A stretch of 64,000 nucleotides of DNA from positions 4,173,501 to 4,237,500 of the forward strand of contig NZ_CP015405.2 of the NCBI RefSeq assembly GCF_001689125.2, read 5' to 3'. Below are positions 17,787 through 26,345 of the stretch, one piece after another. The position numbers and the translations under genes were made by a program. Each line of letters opens with the position of its first letter. The stretch's first letter is position 1. Source of the DNA: Blautia pseudococcoides. Lineage in GTDB: Bacteria > Bacillota > Clostridia > Lachnospirales > Lachnospiraceae. The notes beneath the pieces are model-generated. The model did no database searches. It was not told the origin of the DNA and was given only the letters and a program-made list of their open reading frames with translations.

Positions 17787-19979
17787 ATGGCTATAAAGAA
17801 AGATACTACAGGAAAATTATTCACCCTGCTTACCAAAAACAGCATGTACCAGATGAAAGTGGATGACCTGGACTTTCTGGTACACACCTGGTTCGGAAAA
17901 AGAACACAGGTATTTGACTACTCCTATCTGAATGCGGGAAGAGACCGGGGCTTTTCCGGCAATCCTTACGCTGCAGGCGATAACCGGGCCTATTCCCTGG
18001 ACACCCTTCCCCAGGAATTTCCCACCTACGGCAACGGTGACTACCGTGAGAGCGCTGTACGGCTCCGTTATGCGTCCGGTGCTTCCTCCTGTGAATTCCG
18101 CTATGCGTCCGCTGAGATCTTGGAGGGCAAATATTCCCTTCCGGGCCTGCCTGCGTTCTACGCCCTGGAGGAAGACACTGCCGACACCCTGGTCATCACC
18201 CTGAAGGACAGCACCGGCAGCGTATATGTCCATCTCTATTACGGTGTCCTGGAAGAAAAGGATATCATCACCAGAAGCGTGACCGTGGAAAACAAAGGAG
18301 ACTCTCCTGTTTATCTGGAGCGGATCATGAGCACCTGTACCGATTTCCAGTACGGAGATTTTGACTTTATCAGTTTCTACGGACGTCATGCCATGGAAAG
18401 ACTGTACTCCCGCACACAGGTCCATCACGGCATCCAGTCTGTGGGCAGCACAAGGGGCGCATCCAGCCACCACTACAATCCCTTTGTAATGCTGGCCGCA
18501 AAAGATACCACAGAGACCCGCGGGGAATGCTACGGATTTTCCTTTCTCTACAGCGGTGACTTCCTTGCCGAAGCGGAAAAAGATCAGAGCGGACAGACCA
18601 GATTCCTCATGGGAATACACCCGGATAATTTCTGCTATAAGCTGGAATCAGGCGATTCCTTCCACGCGCCGGAGGCAGCCATGGTTTACAGCGCAGATGG
18701 GATGGAAGCCATCAGCCACCGTTTCCACTGTGCCATCCGCAATAACCTCTGCAGAGGGGAATACAAAAAAGCCCGCCGCCCTGTTCTTATCAACAACTGG
18801 GAGGGCACCTATTTTAATTTCACCGGGGACAAACTGGTAGAAATGGCAAAGCAGGCCAAAGACCTGGGCGCAGAACTGTTTGTTATGGATGACGGATGGT
18901 TCGGCAAACGTGACAGTGACAATTCCGGCCTGGGTGACTGGATCGTAAATGAAAAGAAACTGGGCTGTTCCTTACATGACCTTTCCCGCAGGATCCATGA
19001 CCTTGGGCTTAAATTCGGCATCTGGTTTGAGCCGGAATGTATCTCCGAGGACAGCGGTCTATACCGGGCACATCCTGACTGGGCCTTTAAAGTTCCTGAG
19101 AAAGACCCGGTGAGAAGCCGTTACCAGCTTGTCCTGGATTTCTCCCGGAAAGAAGTCCGTGACCATATTTACAAAATGATGTGCGATGTGCTGGACAACG
19201 CACAGGTGGAATACCTGAAGTGGGATTTTAACCGCAGTATCGGTGACATTTTCTCCGCGGCCCTTCCCGCAGACCGCCAGGGCGAAGCCGCACACAAATA
19301 CGTGCTGGGACTTTACGAATTCCTGGAAAATTTAAACCGGCGCTATCCCCACATGCTCATAGAGGGATGCAGCGGCGGCGGCGGAAGATTTGACGCAGGT
19401 ATGTTATACTACACGCCTCAGATTTGGACCAGCGATGACACAGACTCCATTGAACGTCTGAAAATTCAGTACGGCACCTCATTTGCCTATCCTGTCAGCA
19501 CCATGGGCGCCCATGTATCCGCTTCCCCCAACCACCAGACCGGAAGGGCTGCCTCCCTGGCAACAAGAGCCACTGTAGCTATGGCCGGCACCTTCGGCTA
19601 TGAGCTGGACCCGGCAAAACTGTCTGAACAGGAAAAAAAGGAAGTCAGGGAACAGATCGAGACCTTTAAAAAATATTATTTCCTCATTCAGGACGGTACC
19701 TACTACCGCCTGGCAAGTCCTTACGAAAATGAGGAGTACACCGTATGGGAATTCGCAGCCCGGGACAAGAGCGAAGCCCTGCTTGGCATTGTCTCCACAA
19801 AGCTCACAGCAAACAATCTCTTTACCTGCATTCGTCTGCGGGGACTGGATCCGGATGCCATGTACCGTATAGGCGATAAAATCTATCTGGGCGCTGCTCT
19901 CATGGATGCAGGGCTGCCCATGCCGGTGCCGGATGCAGAATATCAGAGCTGGAACCTGCATTTGGTAAAAGAATCCTAG
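17787..19979 (+). CDS. GH36 alpha-galactosidase
   Basis: This 730-residue enzyme matches the usual length of bacterial GH36 alpha-galactosidases, which remove terminal alpha-galactose from melibiose, raffinose and stachyose. The nucleophile lies in YLKWDFNR (D480) and the acid/base in WTSDDTD (D550); CSGGGGRFDAGML lies between them. No signal peptide is seen, so it is probably cytoplasmic. The reading frame is open 40 codons further upstream, but the ATG at 17787 follows AAAGGAGAACAATCA and the promoter at 17712-17740 lies inside the longer reading. It is a single-gene unit placed among corrinoid methyl-transfer genes, with no transporter beside it. Confidence 0.95.
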   Translation: MAIKKDTTGKLFTLLTKNSMYQMKVDDLDFLVHTWFGKRTQVFDYSYLNAGRDRGFSGNPYAAGDNRAYSLDTLPQEFPTYGNGDYRESAVRLRYASGASSCEFRYASAEILEGKYSLPGLPAFYALEEDTADTLVITLKDSTGSVYVHLYYGVLEEKDIITRSVTVENKGDSPVYLERIMSTCTDFQYGDFDFISFYGRHAMERLYSRTQVHHGIQSVGSTRGASSHHYNPFVMLAAKDTTETRGECYGFSFLYSGDFLAEAEKDQSGQTRFLMGIHPDNFCYKLESGDSFHAPEAAMVYSADGMEAISHRFHCAIRNNLCRGEYKKARRPVLINNWEGTYFNFTGDKLVEMAKQAKDLGAELFVMDDGWFGKRDSDNSGLGDWIVNEKKLGCSLHDLSRRIHDLGLKFGIWFEPECISEDSGLYRAHPDWAFKVPEKDPVRSRYQLVLDFSRKEVRDHIYKMMCDVLDNAQVEYLKWDFNRSIGDIFSAALPADRQGEAAHKYVLGLYEFLENLNRRYPHMLIEGCSGGGGRFDAGMLYYTPQIWTSDDTDSIERLKIQYGTSFAYPVSTMGAHVSASPNHQTGRAASLATRATVAMAGTFGYELDPAKLSEQEKKEVREQIETFKKYYFLIQDGTYYRLASPYENEEYTVWEFAARDKSEALLGIVSTKLTANNLFTCIRLRGLDPDAMYRIGDKIYLGAALMDAGLPMPVPDAEYQSWNLHLVKES

Positions 19980-20008
19980 AGATTTCAAGTAAAAACTTTT
20001 CATAACTT

Positions 20009-20038
20009 GACCGCGGCAGTTTACTGTTGCGGTCTTTT
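20009..20038 (+). terminator. Terminator after alpha-galactosidase
   Basis: The stem GACCGC/GCGGTC with inner GCAG/CTGT-type pairing is followed by TTTTCTGTT, 29 bases after the GH36 stop. Confidence 0.8.
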
Positions 20039-20078
20039 CTGTTATACTTACTCTATAGCAAAATTGGGGGAATGAAAA

Positions 20079-21815
20079 TTGAATACACATCAAGTAACTT
20101 TTATCCGTGAAGGTAAATGCATCCTGGCAGAAGAAGGCACCACTGTCCTGCAGGCACAGCGGCAGGCAGGCCTGGATCCGGATGCCCCCTGCGGCGGGCA
20201 GGGTACCTGCGGAAAATGCATGGTACACGTGACAAAAGGCCCCGTGACCGGCATTCTCAAAGCCTGCCAGACAAAGATCACAGGGGATATGACAGTTGAC
20301 ACCCTTGTGAGAGAAAAAGAACATGCCATTCTGGCTGAAGGCTTTTCCCGCCCGGTACCGCTCCATCCTCTGCTCCGGTTCGGCAAAATACATATCCGCA
20401 AGGTAAAGCCAGGGGATAATCTGTCCGACTGGGACCGCCTGAAACTGGCGCTGGAGGAAACCTTTAAAGAGAGCATGGAACATTTAAAACCCGATCTGGA
20501 AATAGCCTCCGGGCTGTATGAAATGCTCAAGGAGACGGACACCTGGTATGCGGCAGTGTCTCATGACACCCTTCTTGACTTGCAGAAAGAGCCTGTCAAG
20601 GGATACCTGGCCGCCTTTGACATCGGGACCACTACGGTTGTAGGGTATCTGATGGATGCACGCACAGGCAGAGTCCTGGCAGTGGAGAGCAGTATGAATC
20701 CCCAGGCCCAGTATGGCGCTGATGTGATCATGCGCGCCAACTATGCACTTGAAAACGGAACCGGAAACCTGAGTGCCTGCATACGCCGGACTGTCCAGTC
20801 GATCCTGGATTCCCTGGCTGAAAAAGCAGGCATCCCCACAGACAGCATATACCAGATCTGTATCGTGGGCAATACCTGTATGCACCACCTGTTTCTGGGC
20901 ATATCCCCGGGAGCCCTTGTACATGCCCCTTACAATCCGGCCATCAGCCAGCTTCTCTTTTTGGATGCCGCCTCTTATGACCTGCGCATCCATCCTAGAG
21001 GACAGCTTATCCTGCTTCCGGATGTGGCGGGCTTTGTAGGTGCTGATACCATGGGATGCCTGCTCTGTATCCGCCCGGACCAGCAGGAAGATATCTCTCT
21101 GATGATCGACATAGGAACCAACGGAGAGATGGTACTGGGCAACAAAGACCGGCTGGCAGCTTGTTCCACAGCCGCAGGCCCTGCTTTTGAGGGGGCTAAG
21201 ATCGAATGCGGCATGAGAGGCGCATCCGGTGCTGTGGACCACGTGGAATACAGGGATGGCACATGGAGCTATACCACTGTAGGCGGAGAAAAAGCCATTG
21301 GTATCTGCGGCTCCGGCCTGATCGACCTGATCGCCTGCCTGAGAAAAGCGGGGATCATAGATGAGGCCGGAAAACTTCTGTCAGAGGACGGCACAGCCGC
21401 CTTTACACTTGTCCCTGCCAAGGAGAGCGGAAACGGCAGCCCCGTTTATCTCAGTCAAAAGGATGTCCGGGAGGTACAGCTTGCCAAAGCCGCCATCGCT
21501 GCCGGTATCCGGCTTCTTCAAAAAGAGCTTGGCATCACCGAGGAGCAGATTGCCCATGTATATATAGCCGGAGCCTTCGGCAACTACATGAACCCTGAAA
21601 GCGCCTGTGACATTGGCCTCATCCCCATTTGCCTGAAAAAGAAAATCGTACCGGTGGGAAATGCTGCCGGAGAGGGTTCCAAGATAGCGCTCATCAACAG
21701 GGAAGAGTTATTCTACTCGGATACACTGGCAAAGGAGATATCCTTTGTTGAACTGGCTGCTTCCCCGGAATTCCAGGACTGCTTTGTGGACGAACTGGAA
21801 TTCCCGGAACAATAA
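20079..21815 (+). CDS. Reductive activator of corrinoid proteins (RACo-like, ASKHA fold)
   Basis: The 578-residue protein joins an N-terminal [2Fe-2S] ferredoxin-like domain, with cysteines C38, C44, C47 and C63 (APCGGQGTCGKCM), to a long ASKHA-type ATPase domain (AFDIGTTTVVGYL, DIGTNGEMVLG, GICGSGLID). Such proteins use ATP to drive electron transfer to oxidised Co(II) corrinoid protein and restore Co(I). The start is TTG at 20079, eight bases after GGGGG; a nearby ATG in another frame stops after 12 codons. It probably reactivates the corrinoid proteins encoded at 16816 and 22472. It is followed 48 bases later by the DUF2284 gene. Confidence 0.92.
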   Translation: MNTHQVTFIREGKCILAEEGTTVLQAQRQAGLDPDAPCGGQGTCGKCMVHVTKGPVTGILKACQTKITGDMTVDTLVREKEHAILAEGFSRPVPLHPLLRFGKIHIRKVKPGDNLSDWDRLKLALEETFKESMEHLKPDLEIASGLYEMLKETDTWYAAVSHDTLLDLQKEPVKGYLAAFDIGTTTVVGYLMDARTGRVLAVESSMNPQAQYGADVIMRANYALENGTGNLSACIRRTVQSILDSLAEKAGIPTDSIYQICIVGNTCMHHLFLGISPGALVHAPYNPAISQLLFLDAASYDLRIHPRGQLILLPDVAGFVGADTMGCLLCIRPDQQEDISLMIDIGTNGEMVLGNKDRLAACSTAAGPAFEGAKIECGMRGASGAVDHVEYRDGTWSYTTVGGEKAIGICGSGLIDLIACLRKAGIIDEAGKLLSEDGTAAFTLVPAKESGNGSPVYLSQKDVREVQLAKAAIAAGIRLLQKELGITEEQIAHVYIAGAFGNYMNPESACDIGLIPICLKKKIVPVGNAAGEGSKIALINREELFYSDTLAKEISFVELAASPEFQDCFVDELEFPEQ

Positions 21816-21863
21816 ATATTCCATTACTATAAAAGCTAAAGAATGATGAATGGGGGATTTTAC

Positions 21864-22403
21864 ATGATCGACTATGAACAACTGGTGAAACTGGGAACAG
21901 ATACCGGCTTCTCCCATATAGCACCACTAAAAGGCAGCACCATCAAGCTGCTTCCGGAGGTACGCCAAATGTGCGAAGCCAACACATGCGGAATGTACGG
22001 CAAACGCTGGAGCTGCCCTCCGGGATGCGGGACCCTGGAAGACTGCCGTGCCAGAATCCAGCAGTATAAAAACGGGATCCTGGTTCAGACCGTAGGCCAA
22101 CTGGAGGATGCCATGGATGGGGAAACCATGATGGAGACAGAGGCTTTGCATAAGAAAAACTTCTTTGCCATGGAAAAACTGCTGAGGGAAACCTATCCGG
22201 ACATGCTGGCCATAGGCGCAGGCTGCTGTACCAGATGTGAAACCTGCACCTACCCTGACGAGCCCTGCCGCTTCCCTAAAAAGGCCTTTTCTTCTATGGA
22301 AGCCTATGGTATGCTGGTCACTCAAATCTGCAAAGCCAACGATATGACTTATTATTATGGTCCCTGCACCATTGCCTATACCAGTTGTTTTCTGCTGGAG
22401 TAA
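21864..22403 (+). CDS. DUF2284 cysteine-rich metal-binding protein
   Basis: This 179-residue protein has two cysteine-rich blocks: CEANTCGMYGKRWSCPPGCG near residues 35-55 and CCTRCETCTYPDEPC around 125-140. The pattern is that of DUF2284 proteins, predicted to bind iron-sulfur clusters or another metal. The ATG at 21864 follows GGGGG by seven bases and is preferred over ATGs at 21843 and 21846, which lack a ribosome binding site. It lies between the corrinoid activator and the second corrinoid protein. A role in electron supply to corrinoid activation is a guess from position; no reaction is known to me. Confidence 0.8.
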   Translation: MIDYEQLVKLGTDTGFSHIAPLKGSTIKLLPEVRQMCEANTCGMYGKRWSCPPGCGTLEDCRARIQQYKNGILVQTVGQLEDAMDGETMMETEALHKKNFFAMEKLLRETYPDMLAIGAGCCTRCETCTYPDEPCRFPKKAFSSMEAYGMLVTQICKANDMTYYYGPCTIAYTSCFLLE

Positions 22404-22413
22404 GCGCTATTCG

Positions 22414-22450
22414 GTAACAGTTCAGCCCTCTGGACTGTTACGCCTTTTTC
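22414..22450 (+). terminator. Hairpin terminator with repeat-family arms
   Basis: GTAACAGT and ACTGTTAC form a stem extended by CAG/CTG, followed by GCCTTTTTCT. The arms resemble the ends of the dispersed GTTACTGTTCAC elements, so a repeat copy may serve as terminator here. Confidence 0.65.
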
Positions 22451-22471
22451 TCATTGAAACAGGAGGACATC

Positions 22472-23107
22472 ATGACTACTTTAGAAGAACTTCGTCAGGC
22501 AATTGAAGACGGGCATCCGCGTGATGCCCAGTTTCTTGTGTCCAGAGCTTTGGATGAACATATCCATCCTTCCGTCGTTGTGGAACAGGCTATGGTACCT
22601 GCCATGAAGACTGTAGGGGAATATTACAAGCAGAACGATGCTGATATCCCCAAAATACTGGCGGCTGCCCGCAGTGTGAGAAAAGGATTTGACATCCTGG
22701 AGGAGCGATGCGGCGCCTTGGAAGAACAAAGCATTGGCACTGTTATTCTGGGTACTGTCGAAGGAGACCTGCACGATGTTGGAAAAAACCTGGTTGCGAT
22801 CATGTTCCGCAGTGCCGGCTTCAAGGTCATTGACCTCGGAGTTGACATTCCGGAAAAGCAATTCCTGAAAGCGGTTCGTGATAATCCGCAGGTTTCCATT
22901 GTATGTATCTCATCCCTGCTCACCACCTCCATACCGGAAATGCAGCAGGTTGTCAAATCTCTGCGCCGCCACGACAAGCAGCACCGGCTGAAGATCATGG
23001 TGGGAGGCGGTGCTGTCACACAGGAATTCGCCGACTCCATCGGTGCGGACGCCTACACGGAAACCGCAGTGGATGCTGCGGAAAAAGCCAAGACATTTAT
23101 CGTATAA
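22472..23107 (+). CDS. Second corrinoid protein
   Basis: This 211-residue protein is homologous along its length to the corrinoid protein at 16816: helical cap, then the B12 domain with GDLHDVGKN (ligand H101) and CISSLLTTSIPEM. AGGAGG lies before the ATG at 22472, which is preferred over an in-frame TTG at 22454. It ends 13 bases before a PucR regulator gene. With two corrinoid proteins and one visible pterin methyltransferase, each may serve a different substrate-specific methyltransferase, one of which is the URO-D protein at 26346. Confidence 0.92.
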   Translation: MTTLEELRQAIEDGHPRDAQFLVSRALDEHIHPSVVVEQAMVPAMKTVGEYYKQNDADIPKILAAARSVRKGFDILEERCGALEEQSIGTVILGTVEGDLHDVGKNLVAIMFRSAGFKVIDLGVDIPEKQFLKAVRDNPQVSIVCISSLLTTSIPEMQQVVKSLRRHDKQHRLKIMVGGGAVTQEFADSIGADAYTETAVDAAEKAKTFIV

Positions 23108-23120
23108 ACGGGGGATCACT

Positions 23121-24653
23121 TTGAAGTTATCAGCAGTGCTTTTATCCGAAATGATGAATAAAGAATTTCATGTTATCTCTCAGGGAAATCTGGATACAAC
23201 TGAGAGTTTTCTTCGTCCATTTTTATATGAGGACGGTTCCGGCTTTTCCACAGGGCATATCTGTCTTGTGAGGGCCAAAGACACGGAATCACTGGCCTCA
23301 CAGCTCACAGGACCGGTCTTTCTGATCATCTCCTTAAGACCCGGTGAAAGCTTTACAACGCCTTCGCACCCCTATCTGGTTCTGGATACCGGCTATACTC
23401 TGAGCCGCATCTTCAATTTTATCCAGGACCTCTACGACACTTTTGACACCTGGGATGAACGCCTCAGTACCATTCTGCTGAGCAACGGCAGTGTCCGTGA
23501 CCTTCTCAGTGTATCCCTGGAAATCTTTCATAACCCTCTGTGTGTCATCGGACTGGATTTTACACCCGTGGCTAATGCCGGGACAGAAGGGATACCGGAA
23601 AAATATCATCTGTACTCAGAGGATGGCTTGAACATTGAATATGTTAATGCACTGGCTCAGGATGAGGACTACACAAAAATGCTGGACTCCGACGTTCCTG
23701 TATTCTTCCCGGGTTATATTACGGGGCTGAACACCCTGAACGTCAATGTGCGGCAGGACGGGCATACCACACACCGTCTGGCACTCATAGAATATGAGCA
23801 CCCCATAGAGAACGGCAACGGCTATCTGCTTGCCCATCTGGGAGGCTATGTGGAATATCTGCTCTACCACGAACAGGCCCCTGCCTCACGGCAGTCCGAT
23901 GCGCTGCACAAGATCCTTCTTACCGTGCTCTCTGACCGCACAGCCGACTATCTGGACATCAGCCAGAGACTGTCTGCCCTTGGCTGGAGCACACAGCACG
24001 ATTATCTGTGCCTGATCTTCCAGATCACCTATCTGGATCAGAAGAAAATCACCACCAGGGCTATCTGCAACTATCTGGAAAAACAGTTTCCCTATTCCTG
24101 CAGCTTTCTTTTCAAAGAAGAGATCGTCACATATTTTAATCTGAGCCGCCTGGATATGGATGAAGATACCGTAGCGGGCAGCCTTACTTATTTCATCAGG
24201 GACAGTTTCCTGAAAGCCGGATACAGCCGCCCCATGCAGGGCCATATGAATCTGCGGCGCCAGTATATCCAGGCCAGCACAGCCCTGGATGTGGGAAGCC
24301 GGAAAAAGCCGTACCTGTGGATCCACCACTTCAACAATGTGGCACTCACCTACATCCTGGAACAGTCCACACGCAGACTGCCCGGATATATGCTGTGCCA
24401 TGACAAACTTCTTGATCTGCAGAAAATTGACCGGGAGCAGAATACGGAATACATGCTCACCCTCAGAACTTATCTGGAAGAAAATCTCAACGCCACACAG
24501 GCTGCCTCATTGCTGTTCATCCACCGAAGCACATTTCTTTACCGCCTGGATAAGATCAAAAATATTCTGGATTCCGGTCTGGATGACCCGGAAGAAATTT
24601 TTTATCTGAACCTGTCCTTCCGTCTTCTGGAGCAGGAGGAGGAAAAAAATTAA
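23121..24653 (+). CDS. PucR/CdaR family transcriptional regulator
   Basis: The protein is about 510 residues from a TTG at 23121, placed after GGGGGATCAC; this gives an N terminus (KLSAVLLSEMM) comparable to that of the minus-strand paralog (MKLTFYQIYYHL). A longer frame to 23010 overlaps the corrinoid gene and is rejected. The C terminus carries the PucR helix-turn-helix (ATQAASLLFIHRSTFLYRLD), and the N-terminal two thirds is a PucR-like sensory region. It ends by overlapping the oppositely oriented paralog by four bases. It probably senses a methylated substrate and controls the methyl-transfer genes. Confidence 0.85.
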   Translation: MKLSAVLLSEMMNKEFHVISQGNLDTTESFLRPFLYEDGSGFSTGHICLVRAKDTESLASQLTGPVFLIISLRPGESFTTPSHPYLVLDTGYTLSRIFNFIQDLYDTFDTWDERLSTILLSNGSVRDLLSVSLEIFHNPLCVIGLDFTPVANAGTEGIPEKYHLYSEDGLNIEYVNALAQDEDYTKMLDSDVPVFFPGYITGLNTLNVNVRQDGHTTHRLALIEYEHPIENGNGYLLAHLGGYVEYLLYHEQAPASRQSDALHKILLTVLSDRTADYLDISQRLSALGWSTQHDYLCLIFQITYLDQKKITTRAICNYLEKQFPYSCSFLFKEEIVTYFNLSRLDMDEDTVAGSLTYFIRDSFLKAGYSRPMQGHMNLRRQYIQASTALDVGSRKKPYLWIHHFNNVALTYILEQSTRRLPGYMLCHDKLLDLQKIDREQNTEYMLTLRTYLEENLNATQAASLLFIHRSTFLYRLDKIKNILDSGLDDPEEIFYLNLSFRLLEQEEEKN

Positions 24654-26173
24654 TTCTCCTCCTCCATAATATAAAAGGAGGCGGACAGGTAAAGCCTGGA
24701 ACGGAAATCCTCCAGATCCATCTGGGTCAGTTCAAGGATCCTCTCCAGCCGGTTCAGGAATGTACTTCTATGTATAAACAGTTTTTTTGCTGTCAGTGCC
24801 GCGTTATATCTGCACTGAAAATAGCAGTACAAGGTCTTATAGTACTCTGTATGCATTTTCGCATCATGCCCTTTCAGTACCAAAAGCCCGGGAGCACAGA
24901 TCTGCTCCGGTTCAAATTCCCCTCTTCCATGTATGAGAATATAATCCAGCGCATAGTCATCAAACCTGAAGTACCATGGTGTGGAGTCTTCTTTTATCCC
25001 CATCTCGAGGGCGATATCGGTCTGCTTAAAGGCTGTCTGTATCCCCTCAAACCCCCGGAATCTCCGGCTGACTCCTGCTGCAAGAAGGTTTTCCCTTAAA
25101 AAATAAGCCAGCTCCGGCTGAAAGTCTGTCATATGAAGCCTGCTGCCGTTCAGCAGAACCATCAGGCTGTCATTATATGCCACACAACAAGTATCCTTCC
25201 ACTGAAGTTCCATCTGAGGACACAGGTATTTGTCATACAGGGACTTATCATACCTGTAGCTCGGACGCATCTGGATCAGGTAATAGAGATCATCTTCTGA
25301 CCAGGAAACATTGACCAGAGCGGTCCTGAGCCTCTCACCGGGAACAGAATTCCCCCTCAGTTTCAGCCTGAGCATTTCATGCAGGCTGTCTAAGGCACGG
25401 TCAGCTATGTGAAAGGCCCCGAACCGCTCATACATCCGCTCCACATAATCTGCCGCCATATGGAGCAGGTCTTTGTGGTATTCATTATCCAACGGTGAGG
25501 TGCAGGATACAGCCAGCAGTTTGCCTGTAAACTCCCCCTCGAAAAACAGGTTCTTGCAGAGAAAGGTCATCTGCTCCAGCGAATAGGTATACACCCCGGC
25601 AAGCGTTGTGCTCCGCTGGTAAGACGGGTCTGAGATCAGCTGGCTCACCAGCGGCATGGGCAGTGCATGGCTTTCGTTGATAAATCCTTTTTTAAATTTC
25701 CCATCCCTGTCAGCCAGCGCCACATATGAAAAATTGGCATCTGTCAGAGCCAGGGAGGTGTCAAAGATTCTGCCGAAGCAGTCTATCAGTTCTCCGAAAT
25801 CCTGGTTCTCCATAAAAACATCCGTCACCGCGCGCTCCACATCCTCAAAATACTGGAAAATCTCCTGCAGGTCATTGAGCACCTGCTCTCTGGATTCTTT
25901 TTTGTCCAGCACAAGCAGGTCTGTATCAATCCGACAAAATATATCATCCACTTCCCCAAAACAGATAAAAATACAATCCTTCCACAGGGATGACTTCAGG
26001 TCTATTCTTCTCAGTTCACCACTCTCGATCAAAATCAGGTGCCCCCTGCACAACTGTCCCTCCCTGTAATAAACAGGCCTTTCCACCTTGATCTTACCGG
26101 GATTGCAGGAAATTCTCCTGGCTTCATACTTTTTTTTCAGATGATAATAAATTTGGTAAAAAGTAAGTTTCAT
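24650..26173 (-). CDS. PucR/CdaR family transcriptional regulator
   Basis: This 507-residue protein has the same layout as the convergent gene at 23121, ending with the PucR helix-turn-helix (NAALTAKKLFIHRSTFLNRL). The two share the HRSTFL recognition helix and similar N termini, so they are distant paralogs. The gene diverges from the URO-D methyltransferase gene at 26346, and the palindrome CACTACAAAGTGTAGTG lies 16 bases upstream of its start codon. It is therefore the best candidate for the protein that binds the CTACAAAGTGTAG sites and may also regulate itself. Confidence 0.87.
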   Translation of the reverse strand: MKLTFYQIYYHLKKKYEARRISCNPGKIKVERPVYYREGQLCRGHLILIESGELRRIDLKSSLWKDCIFICFGEVDDIFCRIDTDLLVLDKKESREQVLNDLQEIFQYFEDVERAVTDVFMENQDFGELIDCFGRIFDTSLALTDANFSYVALADRDGKFKKGFINESHALPMPLVSQLISDPSYQRSTTLAGVYTYSLEQMTFLCKNLFFEGEFTGKLLAVSCTSPLDNEYHKDLLHMAADYVERMYERFGAFHIADRALDSLHEMLRLKLRGNSVPGERLRTALVNVSWSEDDLYYLIQMRPSYRYDKSLYDKYLCPQMELQWKDTCCVAYNDSLMVLLNGSRLHMTDFQPELAYFLRENLLAAGVSRRFRGFEGIQTAFKQTDIALEMGIKEDSTPWYFRFDDYALDYILIHGRGEFEPEQICAPGLLVLKGHDAKMHTEYYKTLYCYFQCRYNAALTAKKLFIHRSTFLNRLERILELTQMDLEDFRSRLYLSASFYIMEEEN

Positions 26174-26188
26174 ACAAAATCATCTCCT

Positions 26189-26205
26189 CACTACAAAGTG
26201 TAGTG
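26189..26205. promoter_or_regulatory. Palindromic operator shared with methyl-transfer operon
   Basis: CACTACAAAGTGTAGTG has perfect 7-base arms around AAG. Its 13-base core CTACAAAGTGTAG is the same as the minus-strand core at 15802-15814. It sits in the divergent region between the second PucR gene and the URO-D gene. Confidence 0.7.
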
Positions 26206-26284
26206 TATCCATACTGAAAAGTCAATTATTTCATCGTATTTACTGCTTATGACAATTCTGTTATTATAATTATTATAAATCTAG

Positions 26285-26305
26285 CAGGGAAACGTGTTTT
26301 CCCTG
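26285..26305 (+). other. Leader hairpin of URO-D gene
   Basis: CAGGGAAA and TTTCCCTG form a perfect 8-base-pair stem in the expected 5' untranslated region, without a T tract. It may protect the transcript or act in attenuation. Confidence 0.4.
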
Positions 26306-26345
26306 ATTTCACGTTGGGGTTTCAGACAAAGGAGGTATTCATTTT

